NCBI RefSeq assembly: GCF_000418325.1
Contig: NC_021658.1
Coordinates: 1,984,001-2,048,000, forward strand
Length of the DNA stretch: 64,000 nucleotides
Reading direction: 5' to 3'
Source: Sorangium cellulosum So0157-2
GTDB lineage: Bacteria > Myxococcota_A > Polyangia > Polyangiales > Polyangiaceae
The notes under the pieces were generated by a model. That model did not search any database and was not told the origin of the DNA. It saw nothing but the letters and a program-made list of their open reading frames with translations. A program made the translations under genes and the position numbers. Positions 8,222 through 16,689 of this stretch are shown in pieces (the stretch's first letter is position 1; every line of letters begins with the position of its first letter).

Positions 8222-9876
8222 TGATCCGTATGCGCGACCGCCGTCTCTCGCCTGCGTCGCTGGCCGTGGCCGCGGCGTCGGCCGTCCTCATCGCCGGCGC
8301 GGGCTGCGGCGGGGACGCGTACGATCCGCTCGCGACGGCGGCCGCGCGCGCCGGGCACCCCGGCAATCCGGAGGCCTCGATCCCGCCGATGTGTTACGCG
8401 ACCACGGCGGGCGGCGCGAACGGCTGCTGGACGTGCCACACGACCGGGCGCGGCCCGAACACGCTCGCCGATCACGACCTCCAGCGCGCGTACAGCTTCT
8501 CGGACGCCGCGCGGAGGAACCCCTGGACCCACCTGCTCGAGGATCTCTCGGCGGCCGCGGCGCGGACGAGCGACGCGGAGATCCTCGAGTACATCCGGGA
8601 GGACAACTACGCGCCGCTGCGCAAGGCGCTCGCCGCGCGCCCGGATTACCCGGGCTACGTGCCGGATCTCGACCTCGAGGCCGGCTTCGACGACGACGGC
8701 TTCGCGCGCGACGGGAGCGGCTTCCGGGCGGTGCGGTACAAGCCGTTCCCGGGGAGCTTCTGGCCCACGAACGGCAGCGCCGGCGACGTGTTCCTCCGGC
8801 TGCCGGCCGCGTTCCGCGAGGACGCGTCGGGCGCCCCGTCGCGCGAGGTCTACAGGCTGAACCTCGCGCTGCTCGAGGCGGCGATCGCGTCGCCGTCGCC
8901 GCTTCCCGTGGGGGGCGCGGCGCCGCCCGCGGAGGCGCCCGCCGGGCGGGAGGTCGAGCCGGTGAGCGAGCTCCTCGCCGGCCTCGATCTCGACGGCGAC
9001 GGCGCGATCTCCGCGTCGGTGACGCGCATCCGGCGCCTGCCGGCGCGCTACGTCGGCGGGGCGGCCGGCGTCCCCGTTCGCGCGTGGATCTACCCGCGCG
9101 GGACGGAGCTCCTGCACTCGGTGCGCTACCTCGATCCGGACCGGCCGGCGCTGCTCGCGGCGCGGATGAAGGAGCTGCGCTACGCGCGCAAGGTCGACGA
9201 GCCGGACGACTGGGCGATCGCGCGGGCGTACGAGCGCGAGGCCGAGGAGAAGGAGGAGGGGCGCCCGCCGTTTCACGCCGGCGCGCCCGAGGTCGGCCTG
9301 CGGAACGCGTTCGGCTGGCAGATCCAGGCGTTCATCGAGGACGAGCGGGGCCGGCTGCGGCTGCAGACGGCGGAGGAGCACCGCGCGTGCATGGGCTGCC
9401 ACGGCGCCGTGGGCGTCACGGTGGACCAGACCTTCTCGCTGGCGCGCAAGGTGCCCGGCGCGGCCGGCTGGCGGCACCAGGATCTGCGCGGCATGCCCGA
9501 CGTGCCGCAGGCTGGCCACGCGGAGCCGGAGGTCTTGACCTACCTGCGCCGCGCCCGCGGCGCCGACGACTACCGCGGGAACGCGGAGATGCTCGCGCGC
9601 TTCTTCCCAGGCGGCGCGCTCGACGAGGCCGAGGTGCGGCGCGGCGCGCCCGGCGGCGACCGCGATCTCGCGTACCTCGTCGCGCCGTCGCGCGAGCGGG
9701 CGCTGCTGCTCGACAAGGCTTACCGCGCCCTGGTCCGGGCGCAGCGCTTCGAGGCGGGGCGCGACGTCGTGCTCGGGCCTGCGACGGGGATCCTGCGCGT
9801 CGTGGAGGGCGAGTCGACGGGGCTCGCGGAGGCGGAGCGCGTGTACCTCGACGGGCGGGCGCACCTCGCCTGGTGA
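8221..9876 (+). CDS. Lipoprotein with two CxxCH haem-binding motifs
   Basis: The gene begins with GTG at 8221, sharing its first base with the TAG of the PhoX gene, or with ATG at 8230; both give an N-terminal signal ending in a lipobox (AGAGC). From the ATG it encodes 548 residues. CWTCH (66-70) and CMGCH (387-391) are c-type haem attachment motifs some 320 residues apart. Between them is a long non-haem region that includes a calcium-loop-like DLDGDGAIS. Myxobacterial relatives of this type are usually annotated hypothetical or cytochrome-like; no defined enzyme family was recognised. The overlap with the PhoX gene implies translational coupling, so the two may act on the same extracytoplasmic substrate or electron path (inference). 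The C-terminus ends in HLAW just before a repeat-rich spacer. Confidence 0.85.
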   Translation: MIRMRDRRLSPASLAVAAASAVLIAGAGCGGDAYDPLATAAARAGHPGNPEASIPPMCYATTAGGANGCWTCHTTGRGPNTLADHDLQRAYSFSDAARRNPWTHLLEDLSAAAARTSDAEILEYIREDNYAPLRKALAARPDYPGYVPDLDLEAGFDDDGFARDGSGFRAVRYKPFPGSFWPTNGSAGDVFLRLPAAFREDASGAPSREVYRLNLALLEAAIASPSPLPVGGAAPPAEAPAGREVEPVSELLAGLDLDGDGAISASVTRIRRLPARYVGGAAGVPVRAWIYPRGTELLHSVRYLDPDRPALLAARMKELRYARKVDEPDDWAIARAYEREAEEKEEGRPPFHAGAPEVGLRNAFGWQIQAFIEDERGRLRLQTAEEHRACMGCHGAVGVTVDQTFSLARKVPGAAGWRHQDLRGMPDVPQAGHAEPEVLTYLRRARGADDYRGNAEMLARFFPGGALDEAEVRRGAPGGDRDLAYLVAPSRERALLLDKAYRALVRAQRFEAGRDVVLGPATGILRVVEGESTGLAEAERVYLDGRAHLAW

Positions 9877-10257
9877 TGCCTCGGGCGCGGGCGCGAAGAG
9901 GGCGGAGCGACGCGCGGCGGGAACGAGAAGAAAAAACGCAAAGGCGCAAAGGCGCAAAAAAGAGAGAGAAATGATTGGGCGCTGCTGAGCGCACGGCGGC
10001 CGGAGCTCAGAGATGTTCTGTCTGCCCAAGACGACGCCCGGAGCTGGGAGAGGTTCTATCTCTCTCTCCCTTGCGCCTTTGCGCCTTTGCGCCTTTGCGC
10101 CTTTGCGTTTTTTTCTCTTCTTCTTCTCTCGAGTCGGCTCGTCCGTGTTGGATAAGTTTCCGGAATCATTAAATTTTTAGGTGTTTGTCCCACCTCCGGC
10201 GAGCGCTCCCCCGCCGGCGCGCTATGGTGGCGCCCCTTTTTCGCCCCCGGTGACCCC
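9877..10257. other. Repeat-bearing spacer upstream of the MATE gene
   Basis: About 380 bases with no gene. Most of it is a very long inverted repeat of CGCAAAGG-type heptads (see the repeat entry). From about 10148 to 10190 the DNA turns AT-rich, unlike its surroundings, with TTGGAT (10148-10153) and TTAAAT (10169-10174) 15 bases apart, a weak promoter candidate for the MATE gene whose GTG is at 10258. Confidence 0.5.
9926..10128. repeat. Long inverted repeat of GCGCAAAG heptads, copy 1
   Basis: The left arm (9926-9968) is AGAAG, an A-rich run and tandem CGCAAAGG units ending in AGAGAGAG. The right arm (10059-10128) is the reverse complement, with four TTGCGCC T units flanked by TCTCTCTC and TTCTCTTC. 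The arms could pair over more than 30 bases around a loop of about 90. A sister element is at 16886-16967 and an analogous GAGGCACAG element at 45664-45759. All lie between genes, so they look like a dispersed intergenic family. Confidence 0.8.
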
Positions 10258-11643
10258 GTGAACCCCGCTTCCTCCCCGCTCGCCGCCGACAGCGCGCGGT
10301 CCGAGCTGCGCGTGCTCGCGCGCCTCGCGCTGCCGATCGCGGTAGCGCAGGCGGGGCTCGTCGCGATGTCGCTCGTCGACGTGGCGATCGTGGGGCGCGT
10401 CTCGGTCAACGAGCTCGCCGCCTGCGCCATGGGCAGGACGATCGTCCACATGGCGAACGCGGTCGGGGTCGGCGTCTCGGCCGCGGTCGAGCCGCTCGCG
10501 TCGCAGGCGATCGGCGCCGGCCGCCCGGGGCAGGCCTGGGCGGCGCTGCGCGCGACCCTGCGCGCGAGCCTGCTCGTCAGCGTCGTCGCGTTCGGGGCCG
10601 CGCTCGCGGCGACCTTCGCGCTCGCCCCCATGGGCGTCGACCCCGCGCTGGTCCCGGGCGTGCGCCGGTACATCCTCGGCCACGCGCTGTGGATCTTCCT
10701 GTGGCCCGTCTTCCTCGCCAGCAAGAGCTTCCTCCAGGCCCACGGCGCGACGCGGCCCGCGCTCGTCGGCGTGATCGTGGCGAACCTCGTCAACCTCGTG
10801 GCCTGCAACCTGATGGTCCGCGGCGACGAGGCGCTGCGCTGGGTGGGCCTGCCGCCGATCGGCTTGCCGCAGCTCGGCGCCCTCGGCGCGGGGCTCGCCG
10901 CGAGCCTCGCCACCGCCGTGCTCTCGTCGATCGTGCTCTGGTCCGCGCGGCGCCGCCGCGGGCCGTCCACGGAGGACGCGGCCGCCGTGCCGGTCGCGGT
11001 GATCTACCGGCTCGGCGTCCCGATCGGGCTGCAGCTGCTCGCCGAGATCGGCGTGTTCGGGATGACGGCGCTGCTCGCCGGCCGGCTCGGCGCCACCGTC
11101 GTCTCGGCGCACCAGGTCGCGATCGGGCTCGCCGCCTTCGCGTTCATGGGCGCGGCCGGCGTCGGCGGGGCAACCGCCGTCCGCGTGGGGCACGCCGTCG
11201 GCGCCGGCCGGCCGCCGCTGCGCCCCGGTCTGCTCGGCCTCCTGCTCGGCGCCGGCGTCATGTGCGTGAGCGCCTCGACGTACGCCGCGTTCCCCCGCGC
11301 CCTCATCGGCGCGTTCACCCCGGACGCGCAGGTCATCGCCATCGGCGTCTCGCTGCTCCGCATCGCGGCGCTCTTCCAGCTCTTCGACGGCATCCAGGCG
11401 GTCGCCGCCGGGGCGCTGCGCGGCGCGGGCGACGTGCGCTTCCCCTTCTGGGCCAACCTCGTGGCCCACTGGGGCTTCGGCCTGCCGCTGTCGATGGGGC
11501 TCGCCTTCGGGCTCGACCTCGGCGTCCGCGGCCTCTGGTTCGGGCTCACCGCGGGGCTCATCGCCGTCGCGGGGGTGCTCTCGATGCGCTTCGTCCGGCT
11601 GGCCCGCGCGCCGGTGGCGCGGGTGCTGCCGCACGCCGGGTGA
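10258..11643 (+). CDS. MATE-family multidrug/organic-cation exporter
   Basis: A 461-residue polytopic membrane protein with about 12 hydrophobic segments in two similar halves, the standard length for the family. The opening LALPIAVAQAGLVAMSLVDVAIVGRVS matches the conserved MATE helix 1, including the Asp-Val-Ala-Ile-Val-Gly-Arg block; the second half repeats it less exactly after LGVPIGLQLLAEIGVF. MATE proteins export drugs or metabolites in exchange for H+ or Na+. The start is a GTG at 10258 (MNPASSPLAAD), chosen because it precedes the first helix by about 25 residues. The gene is convergent with panD, and only a 14-bp tandem repeat lies between their stops. Substrate is unknown. Confidence 0.93.
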   Translation: MNPASSPLAADSARSELRVLARLALPIAVAQAGLVAMSLVDVAIVGRVSVNELAACAMGRTIVHMANAVGVGVSAAVEPLASQAIGAGRPGQAWAALRATLRASLLVSVVAFGAALAATFALAPMGVDPALVPGVRRYILGHALWIFLWPVFLASKSFLQAHGATRPALVGVIVANLVNLVACNLMVRGDEALRWVGLPPIGLPQLGALGAGLAASLATAVLSSIVLWSARRRRGPSTEDAAAVPVAVIYRLGVPIGLQLLAEIGVFGMTALLAGRLGATVVSAHQVAIGLAAFAFMGAAGVGGATAVRVGHAVGAGRPPLRPGLLGLLLGAGVMCVSASTYAAFPRALIGAFTPDAQVIAIGVSLLRIAALFQLFDGIQAVAAGALRGAGDVRFPFWANLVAHWGFGLPLSMGLAFGLDLGVRGLWFGLTAGLIAVAGVLSMRFVRLARAPVARVLPHAG

Positions 11644-11644
11644 C

Positions 11645-11700
11645 GCGCGCTCAGTTCGGCGCGCTCAGCTCGGCGCGCTCAGCTCGGCGCGCTCAGTTCG
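11645..11700. repeat. Four tandem 14-bp repeats between convergent MATE and panD genes
   Basis: The unit GCGCGCTCAGYTCG occurs four times without gaps (11645, 11659, 11673, 11687). Each carries TCA, a TGA stop on the minus strand, and because 14 is not a multiple of three the copies place stops in all three minus frames. The real panD stop (11693-11695) is the last one. The run sits exactly in the convergent 3' spacer, so it may also serve as a bidirectional terminator or be slippage-prone. Confidence 0.85.
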
Positions 11701-12142
11701 GCGCGCGCGGGGCCGGCGTCTCGGGCGAGGGGCCCGGCTGGCCCGCGAGCGGCGCCGCCGGCGCGAGCGGCCCCGGCGCCTCGGGCGGCTGGTCGGCGAG
11801 CGGCCGGTTCTGCCCGTCGACGCGGAGCACGCGCGGCGCGTGCCGCCGCGCCTCGGCCTCGTCCATGTCCGCGAACGTGGCGATGATGACGAGATCGCCG
11901 GGCTGATTGAGGTGCGCCGCGGCGCCGTTGATGCACACGACGCCGGAGCCGCGCGCCCCCGCGAGCGCGTAGGTCGTCAGCCGGGAGCCGCGCGTCACGT
12001 TCCAGATGTCGACCGCCTCGTAGGGCAGGATGTCGGCGGCCTCCAGGAGGTCCACGTCGATCGTGACGCTGCCCTCGTAGTGCAGATCCGCGTGGGTCAC
12101 CGTCGCGCGGTGGATCTTGCTCTTGAACATCCGTCGATTCAT
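11693..12142 (-). CDS. panD: Aspartate 1-decarboxylase proenzyme
   Basis: Decarboxylates L-aspartate to beta-alanine for pantothenate and coenzyme A. The protein is 149 residues; [17 protein letters not shown], then [32 protein letters not shown] and [13 protein letters not shown] follow the E. coli protein closely. The Gly24-Ser25 pair is the self-cleavage site that creates the pyruvoyl cofactor, and S25 falls at the canonical number with the ATG at 12142. The catalytic core ends near residue 118; the last 30 residues are a Pro/Ala-rich extension ([11 protein letters not shown]...) not found in typical PanD, probably disordered. No other pantothenate genes lie nearby. Upstream is a 140-base spacer to the next minus-strand gene. 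Confidence 0.95.
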   Translation of the reverse strand: MNRRMFKSKIHRATVTHADLHYEGSVTIDVDLLEAADILPYEAVDIWNVTRGSRLTTYALAGARGSGVVCINGAAAHLNQPGDLVIIATFADMDEAEARRHAPRVLRVDGQNRPLADQPPEAPGPLAPAAPLAGQPGPSPETPAPRAPN

Positions 12143-12282
12143 GCGTGCTGACCTCTGCTCCTCCCTGCTCGGGCCGGCGCCGCGCGCGCGCGGCGTCCAC
12201 CCGCGAGCGAGGCGCGCGCGCGGTCACGAGCTCCGCGAGGGCCGCCGGGAAGGACAGCCTTTCTCCTTAGTCCAAGTGGCGG

Positions 12283-13509
12283 TCAGTCAAGGAACAATCG
12301 CTGCCGGAGGAGCCGGCCGCCCGCGAGCTGGACGGCGGCCTGGTCGGGCGGCGCCTCGACGTCGTCGACGTCGACCGCCGGCGACCCGGGCTGGCCGATC
12401 ACGAAGACGACCTCGCACGGGCCCGCCGCGGCGTCCCTGAAGAGCGCCTCGCGCGTGCCCGACACGCGCGCGCCGCCGCTGCCGTCGAGCTCGATGTCGA
12501 CGGGCCACGGGCGCGCCTTCCCGCTCTGCACCAGAAAGGCCCTCACGGCGACCGGCGAGGGCACGCGGCCGCCGGGCGAGAGCGCGATCGTGATCCGGGC
12601 GCCCCGGCCGACGCGGCGCGGGGCGCTCGGATCGCGATCGCCCTGCTGCGCGCCGTCGCCGAGGGTCGTCGCGATCGTGTAGTCGGGGAGCGGGGCGGCG
12701 CCGGGCGCGAACGGCGCAGGGCGCAGCGCGAGCAGCGACACGAGCGCCGCCGACACGACCCAGCCGGCCACGCCCACGGCGGTCCGCACCCGCGCCCCTA
12801 GCTTCGCCCGCGGGGCGCTCCGCCGCTCGACGACCAGCTCGGGGACCAGCGGCCCCGGGCGCGGCGCCAGGGCGCCGGCGTCCGCCCGGTCCGGCGCGCG
12901 CTGGGCGGGCTGCGCCGGCGCCGGGCTCGGGCGCGCGTCGCGGGGCGGCTCCGAGGGCCCGGGCGGCACCGACTCGCCGCCGATCGCGCGGCAGACGGGC
13001 GCATCCGTGGTGGACGGCGAGCTCGTCCCGCTGAGCGAGTCGGCGTCGGCGCCGAGCTCGGGGCCCGCGGACGCCGGCGGCGCGTCCGCCGCGTCGCCCG
13101 GCTCGTCCGCGTCGCCGTCCCACTCGTGGGGGCTCCGGAAGCGGATCCCGGACTTCCGGTCGACCATCGGGCGCGACAGCGACGGCGGGGCGGGCGCGTC
13201 GCCGCGCGTGTCCCGCAGCTGGGCGATCAGCTCGTCGGCGAGCCGGGCGCGGGTCTCGTCGTCGAGGGGCACCCGCGCCCCGCGCTCCTCGCGCCCTGCG
13301 CCCGAGGTGGACGCCTCGGCGTCCGCGGTCTTCGCGGCGTCCGCGGCGTCCGCGGCGTCCGCGGTCTTCGCGGCGTCCGCGGCGTCTCGCTGCGCGCTCG
13401 GCGCGTCGTCCGGGCGCGCCACCTCGCCGAGCTTCCGCCGGCGCGGATCGCCCGGCGGATCCTGCTGCGCGATGCGCTTCAAGGTGCGCAGCAGCTCGTC
13501 GTCGTCCAT
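12283..13509 (-). CDS. Acidic single-pass membrane protein of unknown function
   Basis: A 408-residue protein starting MDDDELLRTLKRIAQQ, preferred over an upstream in-frame start because an AG-rich GGGGAGCGG lies just before this ATG. Residues about 43-65 are a low-complexity AADAAKTADA repeat; the middle is Pro/Ala-rich and acidic. A single hydrophobic helix (TAVGVAGWVVSAALVSLLAL, about 240-262) is followed by a compact C-terminal domain of about 140 residues, with beta-rich sequence such as ARITIALSPGG and CEVVFVIGQPG. The topology suggests a cytosolic N-terminal arm and an exported C-terminal domain, resembling anti-sigma or envelope-sensor architecture, but no family motif was recognised and no sigma gene is adjacent. 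Confidence 0.7.
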   Translation of the reverse strand: MDDDELLRTLKRIAQQDPPGDPRRRKLGEVARPDDAPSAQRDAADAAKTADAADAADAAKTADAEASTSGAGREERGARVPLDDETRARLADELIAQLRDTRGDAPAPPSLSRPMVDRKSGIRFRSPHEWDGDADEPGDAADAPPASAGPELGADADSLSGTSSPSTTDAPVCRAIGGESVPPGPSEPPRDARPSPAPAQPAQRAPDRADAGALAPRPGPLVPELVVERRSAPRAKLGARVRTAVGVAGWVVSAALVSLLALRPAPFAPGAAPLPDYTIATTLGDGAQQGDRDPSAPRRVGRGARITIALSPGGRVPSPVAVRAFLVQSGKARPWPVDIELDGSGGARVSGTREALFRDAAAGPCEVVFVIGQPGSPAVDVDDVEAPPDQAAVQLAGGRLLRQRLFLD

Positions 13510-13939
13510 CAGCCGCTCCCCGCGTCGCGCCGCGCTGTACGGCGCTCGGGCGGCCGGCACCGGCGCAGCAGCGCGGGTGCGACACGAGGAGCCGGGAGGG
13601 GGAGGCGCTGCTCGCCGGACGCCAGGGGGGGCTCCCCGTTGCTCCGATTCGCCTCGTGGATCAGCGCGAGCGGACGCTCAGGCATCTGATTCCCTTCCCC
13701 CGGGGCTCGAAGAGCCCCAGTTTGCCATCGACGTTATCCGGTCCGCGCGGCGCCCGTCAATGGAGCAGACGGGCGCCGCGGCGCTTCTCGCGGTGTCTGA
13801 GCTGTTCGCGTCGCGCGCGTCGTTCGTGCCGGTTGCGCCGTTCGCGCCGTTCGCGCCGCGCGCGCCTCCTGCTGCGCTCGCTGCAGCTCGCGCGCGAGAA
13901 CGTGTTGTAAACGGCGATGAGGTTTTCTCACGAGATCGT
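13510..13939. other. Spacer between two minus-strand genes, no gene seen
   Basis: About 430 bases that should hold the promoter of the acidic membrane protein gene. A GTTCGCGCC/GTTCGCG-type short repeat occupies about 13806-13862, and a slightly AT-richer patch (AACGTGTTGTAAACGG) lies near 13900. Short ORFs across it lack recognisable sequence and convincing start signals. Confidence 0.5.
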
Positions 13940-14995
13940 CTACTTTTTCTCGCCGCTCGCGCTGCTCGCGCCGGTCGCCTCGCCCGTCAAGACCCGCACG
14001 GTGTCGCCGGCAATCTCCAGCGCCGCTGGCTTTCCGCCGTAGTGCGCGGCCATGCCGACGTCGATCCGCCAGACCTTGTCGCCGCAGGCCGAGGTGACGC
14101 CGTTCCTCTGGACCGTGTGGCCGACGACCATGCGCTTCGCGGACATGGCCGCGAGGGTCTGGTCGAGCGCCGCGCAGGGGCTCGAGCCCGGGGTCGGCGC
14201 CGGATCGCCGGAGTAGAGGCGCGCCCACACCGGGCTGTCCTCGGCCGCGATCACGGCCGGCGCGGACGGGCTCTTCCCCTCCATCCACGCGCGCACCTCG
14301 CGGTTGATCCGCGCGATGCCGTAGCGCGTGTGCGACGGGAGCACGCCGCCGTGCGCGAAGACCGTGTCGCCGACGGCGATGATCACGTCGCGCGCCGCGA
14401 GCTTCTTGGCGTAGACGCCGCCGGGGAAGAACGCGGCGGCGCGGGCGCGCGCGGGGGGCGGCACGGGCGCGAGGCGCGGCGACGAGGCGTCGAGCCCGGG
14501 CACGTCCTCGAAGTCCTTGAAGCCGCCCTCGGTGACGTAGCGGAAGTCCAGCTGGACGTTCATGACCTCGTGGTTGCCGTTCAGCGCGTACACGGCGCCG
14601 CCGGCCGCGCGCGCCTCGACGGCGAGGCGGTCGAACAGGTCGACGATCGCCTGCTCGCCGTCGCCGCGGTCGATCTCGTCGCCCGTCTGGACGAGCACGA
14701 GCCTGCCGCCGATCCAGCGATCCGAGCCGTCGATCGCGCCCGCGATCCGCAGGGCCGCGCGCGTGGCCGCGAGGTCGCCGTGGACGTCGCCGATGGCCAC
14801 GACGCGCTCGGCGGCCGGGTAGGCGTAGGAGCGATCCGCGGCGGGCGGCGGCGGGGGCGAGGCGGCGGCGCGGGCGGGCGCGGCCGAGGTGGCGGCGGGC
14901 GCGGGCCGCTGCGCCGTCGAGGCGGGGCGATCGGCGTCGCAGCCCGCGGCGAGCAGCGCGGCGAGCAGCGCGGAGAAGCAGGGAGCGGCTGACAT
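13940..14995 (-). CDS. Shewanella-like PPP-family phosphoprotein phosphatase, lipoprotein
   Basis: A 351-residue calcineurin-fold phosphoesterase. The signal peptide ends in LLAAGC with C19 as lipidation site, followed by a Pro/Ala-rich linker to about residue 50. The metal-site motifs come in PPP order: GDVHGD, GDEIDRG, GNHE, then AHGGVLPSH and VVGHTVQ. GDEIDRG stands in for the usual GDxVDRG, and the C-terminal GHT and DVG motifs with this insertion pattern are those of Shewanella-like (SLP) phosphatases. It should dephosphorylate phospho-Ser/Thr/Tyr or small esters outside the inner membrane, a location different from the window's cytosolic kinases. A strong GGAGGA lies nine bases before the ATG. 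Family is firm; substrate unknown. Confidence 0.9.
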   Translation of the reverse strand: MSAAPCFSALLAALLAAGCDADRPASTAQRPAPAATSAAPARAAASPPPPPAADRSYAYPAAERVVAIGDVHGDLAATRAALRIAGAIDGSDRWIGGRLVLVQTGDEIDRGDGEQAIVDLFDRLAVEARAAGGAVYALNGNHEVMNVQLDFRYVTEGGFKDFEDVPGLDASSPRLAPVPPPARARAAAFFPGGVYAKKLAARDVIIAVGDTVFAHGGVLPSHTRYGIARINREVRAWMEGKSPSAPAVIAAEDSPVWARLYSGDPAPTPGSSPCAALDQTLAAMSAKRMVVGHTVQRNGVTSACGDKVWRIDVGMAAHYGGKPAALEIAGDTVRVLTGEATGASSASGEKK

Positions 14996-15110
14996 CGGAC
15001 GCGGTCCTCCGGGGGGATGGGCGTTATGTACTACGCGAGGGGTTGGGCGTGCCGCGGCGACGGCGCGCTCGCAGCGGCTCGCCGCGCGGCGGCGCGCCGC
15101 CCGCGGGCGG

Positions 15111-15656
15111 TCAGGCCGGGAGCTTGGCGGAGAGGAACGATTTCAGCTTGATCAGGTTCTTCGTGTCGCGGCTGAAGGTCGGGGCGGTGTAGCTCGAAGC
15201 CCAGCCGGCGATCTCGTGCATGAACGAGGCGCGGACCTGCTCGTCGCCGAGGATGTCGTCCACGGTGCGGCCGCGCGCGGCGCCCTTCTCCAGCGAGCGG
15301 ACGTAGCCCTTGAGCCGCGCGTAGTCGCCGTCGAGCAGCTCGGCGATGAGATCCGCGTCACGCGCGAGCCGCGCGAGGGCCGGCGCCTGGTCGCGCAGCT
15401 CCTGGCTCTCGGCCGCGGCGAAGGAGGCCGCGACGCGCAGCACGAAGGCGTCGTCGAGGAAGCCGAGATCCTCGATGCCGTCCGGGATGAGGTCGAGCGA
15501 CTTGAAGAGGTAGTTCAGGCCGGCCGCGAGCGAGCGGCGCGCCGCCTCCGGGCTGTCCGGCGAGGCGAGCAGGCCGGCCAGGTCCGTGGCGTCGGAGGCG
15601 AGGCTGCGCAGCCACTCGGGGAACGTGTCGAGACAGCGGTCGTCGAGATCGGTCAT
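15111..15656 (-). CDS. DUF1232 (YkvA-like) protein
   Basis: A 181-residue protein starting MTDLDDRCLD; an excellent GGGAGGAT precedes this ATG, so an 18-residue longer in-frame version is rejected. The signature LNYLFKSLDLIPDGIEDLGFLDDAFVLRVA matches the YkvA/DUF1232 core, here with polar substitutions that make the helix less hydrophobic than in membrane YkvA proteins. The remaining C-terminal 90 residues are helical and charged. Function of the family is unknown. It is minus-strand, with 115 bases to the phosphatase gene downstream, so co-transcription is possible but unproven. Confidence 0.8.
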   Translation of the reverse strand: MTDLDDRCLDTFPEWLRSLASDATDLAGLLASPDSPEAARRSLAAGLNYLFKSLDLIPDGIEDLGFLDDAFVLRVAASFAAAESQELRDQAPALARLARDADLIAELLDGDYARLKGYVRSLEKGAARGRTVDDILGDEQVRASFMHEIAGWASSYTAPTFSRDTKNLIKLKSFLSAKLPA

Positions 15657-15879
15657 GGGATCCTCCCGGCGGGAGCGGGAGGGTAGTCCGACCGGCGCGG
15701 CGCCGTCCATGCCGTCGATGCGGACGCCGGCGCGCCGGCCGCTGCTGGCGCTCGGCGCGCGGTCGCCGTGAGGCGCCGGCCACGAGGGGCACGCCCCGCC
15801 TCGCGGCGCTCCGTCGAGGACGGGACGCCGAGCTCGTGCTCTTCAGGATCGCCCGGTGAGCCAGGCTCGCGCGAGCGCT

Positions 15880-16689
15880 TCAGAGGAACGCGTTCCAGCC
15901 AGTGCCGACCTTCTGCGGACCGGTCCAGTCGACGGCGCCCGTCTGCCAGCCGTTGTGGCGATACCAGTGGAGATCCCCGTTCGGCAGGATGCCGTAGATG
16001 ACGCCGCGCCCTCCGGAGAAGACGTGCGCGAACGAGTTCCAGACCGTGCCGACCTTCTGCGGGCCGGTCCAGTCGACGGCGCCCGTCTGCCAGCCGTTGT
16101 GGCGATACCAGTGGAGATCCCCGTTCGGCAGGATGCCGTAGACGACGCCGCGCCCGCCGGAGAAGACGTGCGTGAACGCGTTCCAGCCATTGCCGGCCTT
16201 CTGCGGACCGGTCCAGTCGGCGGCGCCCGTCTGCCAGCCGTTGTGGCGATACCAGTGGAGATCCCCGTTCGGCAGGACGCCGTAGATGACGCCGCGCCCT
16301 GCGGAGAAGACGCGCGTGAACGCGTTCCAGCCGGTCCCGACGGTCCGCGCGTCGGCCCAGTCGACGGTCCCGGTTTGCCAGCCGTCGTGGCGATGCCAGC
16401 GGAGGTCCCCGTTCGGCAGGATGCCGTAGATGACGCCGTTTTCTCCTGGAACCACGCGTGTGAACGAGCTCCAGCCGGTCCCGACGCCCTGCGGGCCGGC
16501 CCAGCTCGCCTTCCCCTCCTGCCAGCCTCGGTGGAGATACCACTGGAGGCTCCCGTTCTGCCGGGTGCCATAGATGACGCCGTTGCCAGCGGAGAACACG
16601 CTCTCCTGGGCGGCGGCGTCCTGGATCGCAGCGAGGGACAAGAGCCCCGCGGCTGCAGCGACCGCCCTGATGAATGCCCTTCGTATCAT
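15880..16689 (-). CDS. Secreted five-bladed tachylectin-2-like beta-propeller
   Basis: A 269-residue exported protein starting MIRRAFIRAVAAAAGLL; a GAGGGGG lies just before this ATG, against a longer in-frame start seven codons upstream. After a signal peptide cleaved near AAAQE it consists of five tandem 48-residue blades, each with the pattern GVIYG(I/V)LPNGDLHWYRHNGWQTG..DWTGP..VG.GWN.F. Tachylectin-2 is also a five-bladed propeller with 47-residue repeats that binds N-acetylated sugars, so lectin activity is a good inference. Blades 3 to 5 are nearly identical even at the DNA level, while blades 1 and 2 differ more, implying recent blade duplication or gene conversion. No catalytic domain is fused to it. 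It could serve prey recognition or self-matrix binding. Confidence 0.88.
   Translation of the reverse strand: MIRRAFIRAVAAAAGLLSLAAIQDAAAQESVFSAGNGVIYGTRQNGSLQWYLHRGWQEGKASWAGPQGVGTGWSSFTRVVPGENGVIYGILPNGDLRWHRHDGWQTGTVDWADARTVGTGWNAFTRVFSAGRGVIYGVLPNGDLHWYRHNGWQTGAADWTGPQKAGNGWNAFTHVFSGGRGVVYGILPNGDLHWYRHNGWQTGAVDWTGPQKVGTVWNSFAHVFSGGRGVIYGILPNGDLHWYRHNGWQTGAVDWTGPQKVGTGWNAFL
15883..16602 (-). repeat. Five 144-bp tandem units encoding propeller blades
   Basis: The marker GTTCGGCAGG (or close variants) recurs at 15979, 16123, 16267, 16411 and, as GTTCTGCCGG, at 16555: an exact 144-base period. Units toward the 3' end of the gene are almost identical, which long reads are needed to count safely. 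Confidence 0.9.

Noticed and set aside
15883..16602. CRISPR-like periodicity
   Set aside because: The 144-base repeats are protein-coding propeller blades with no spacers.
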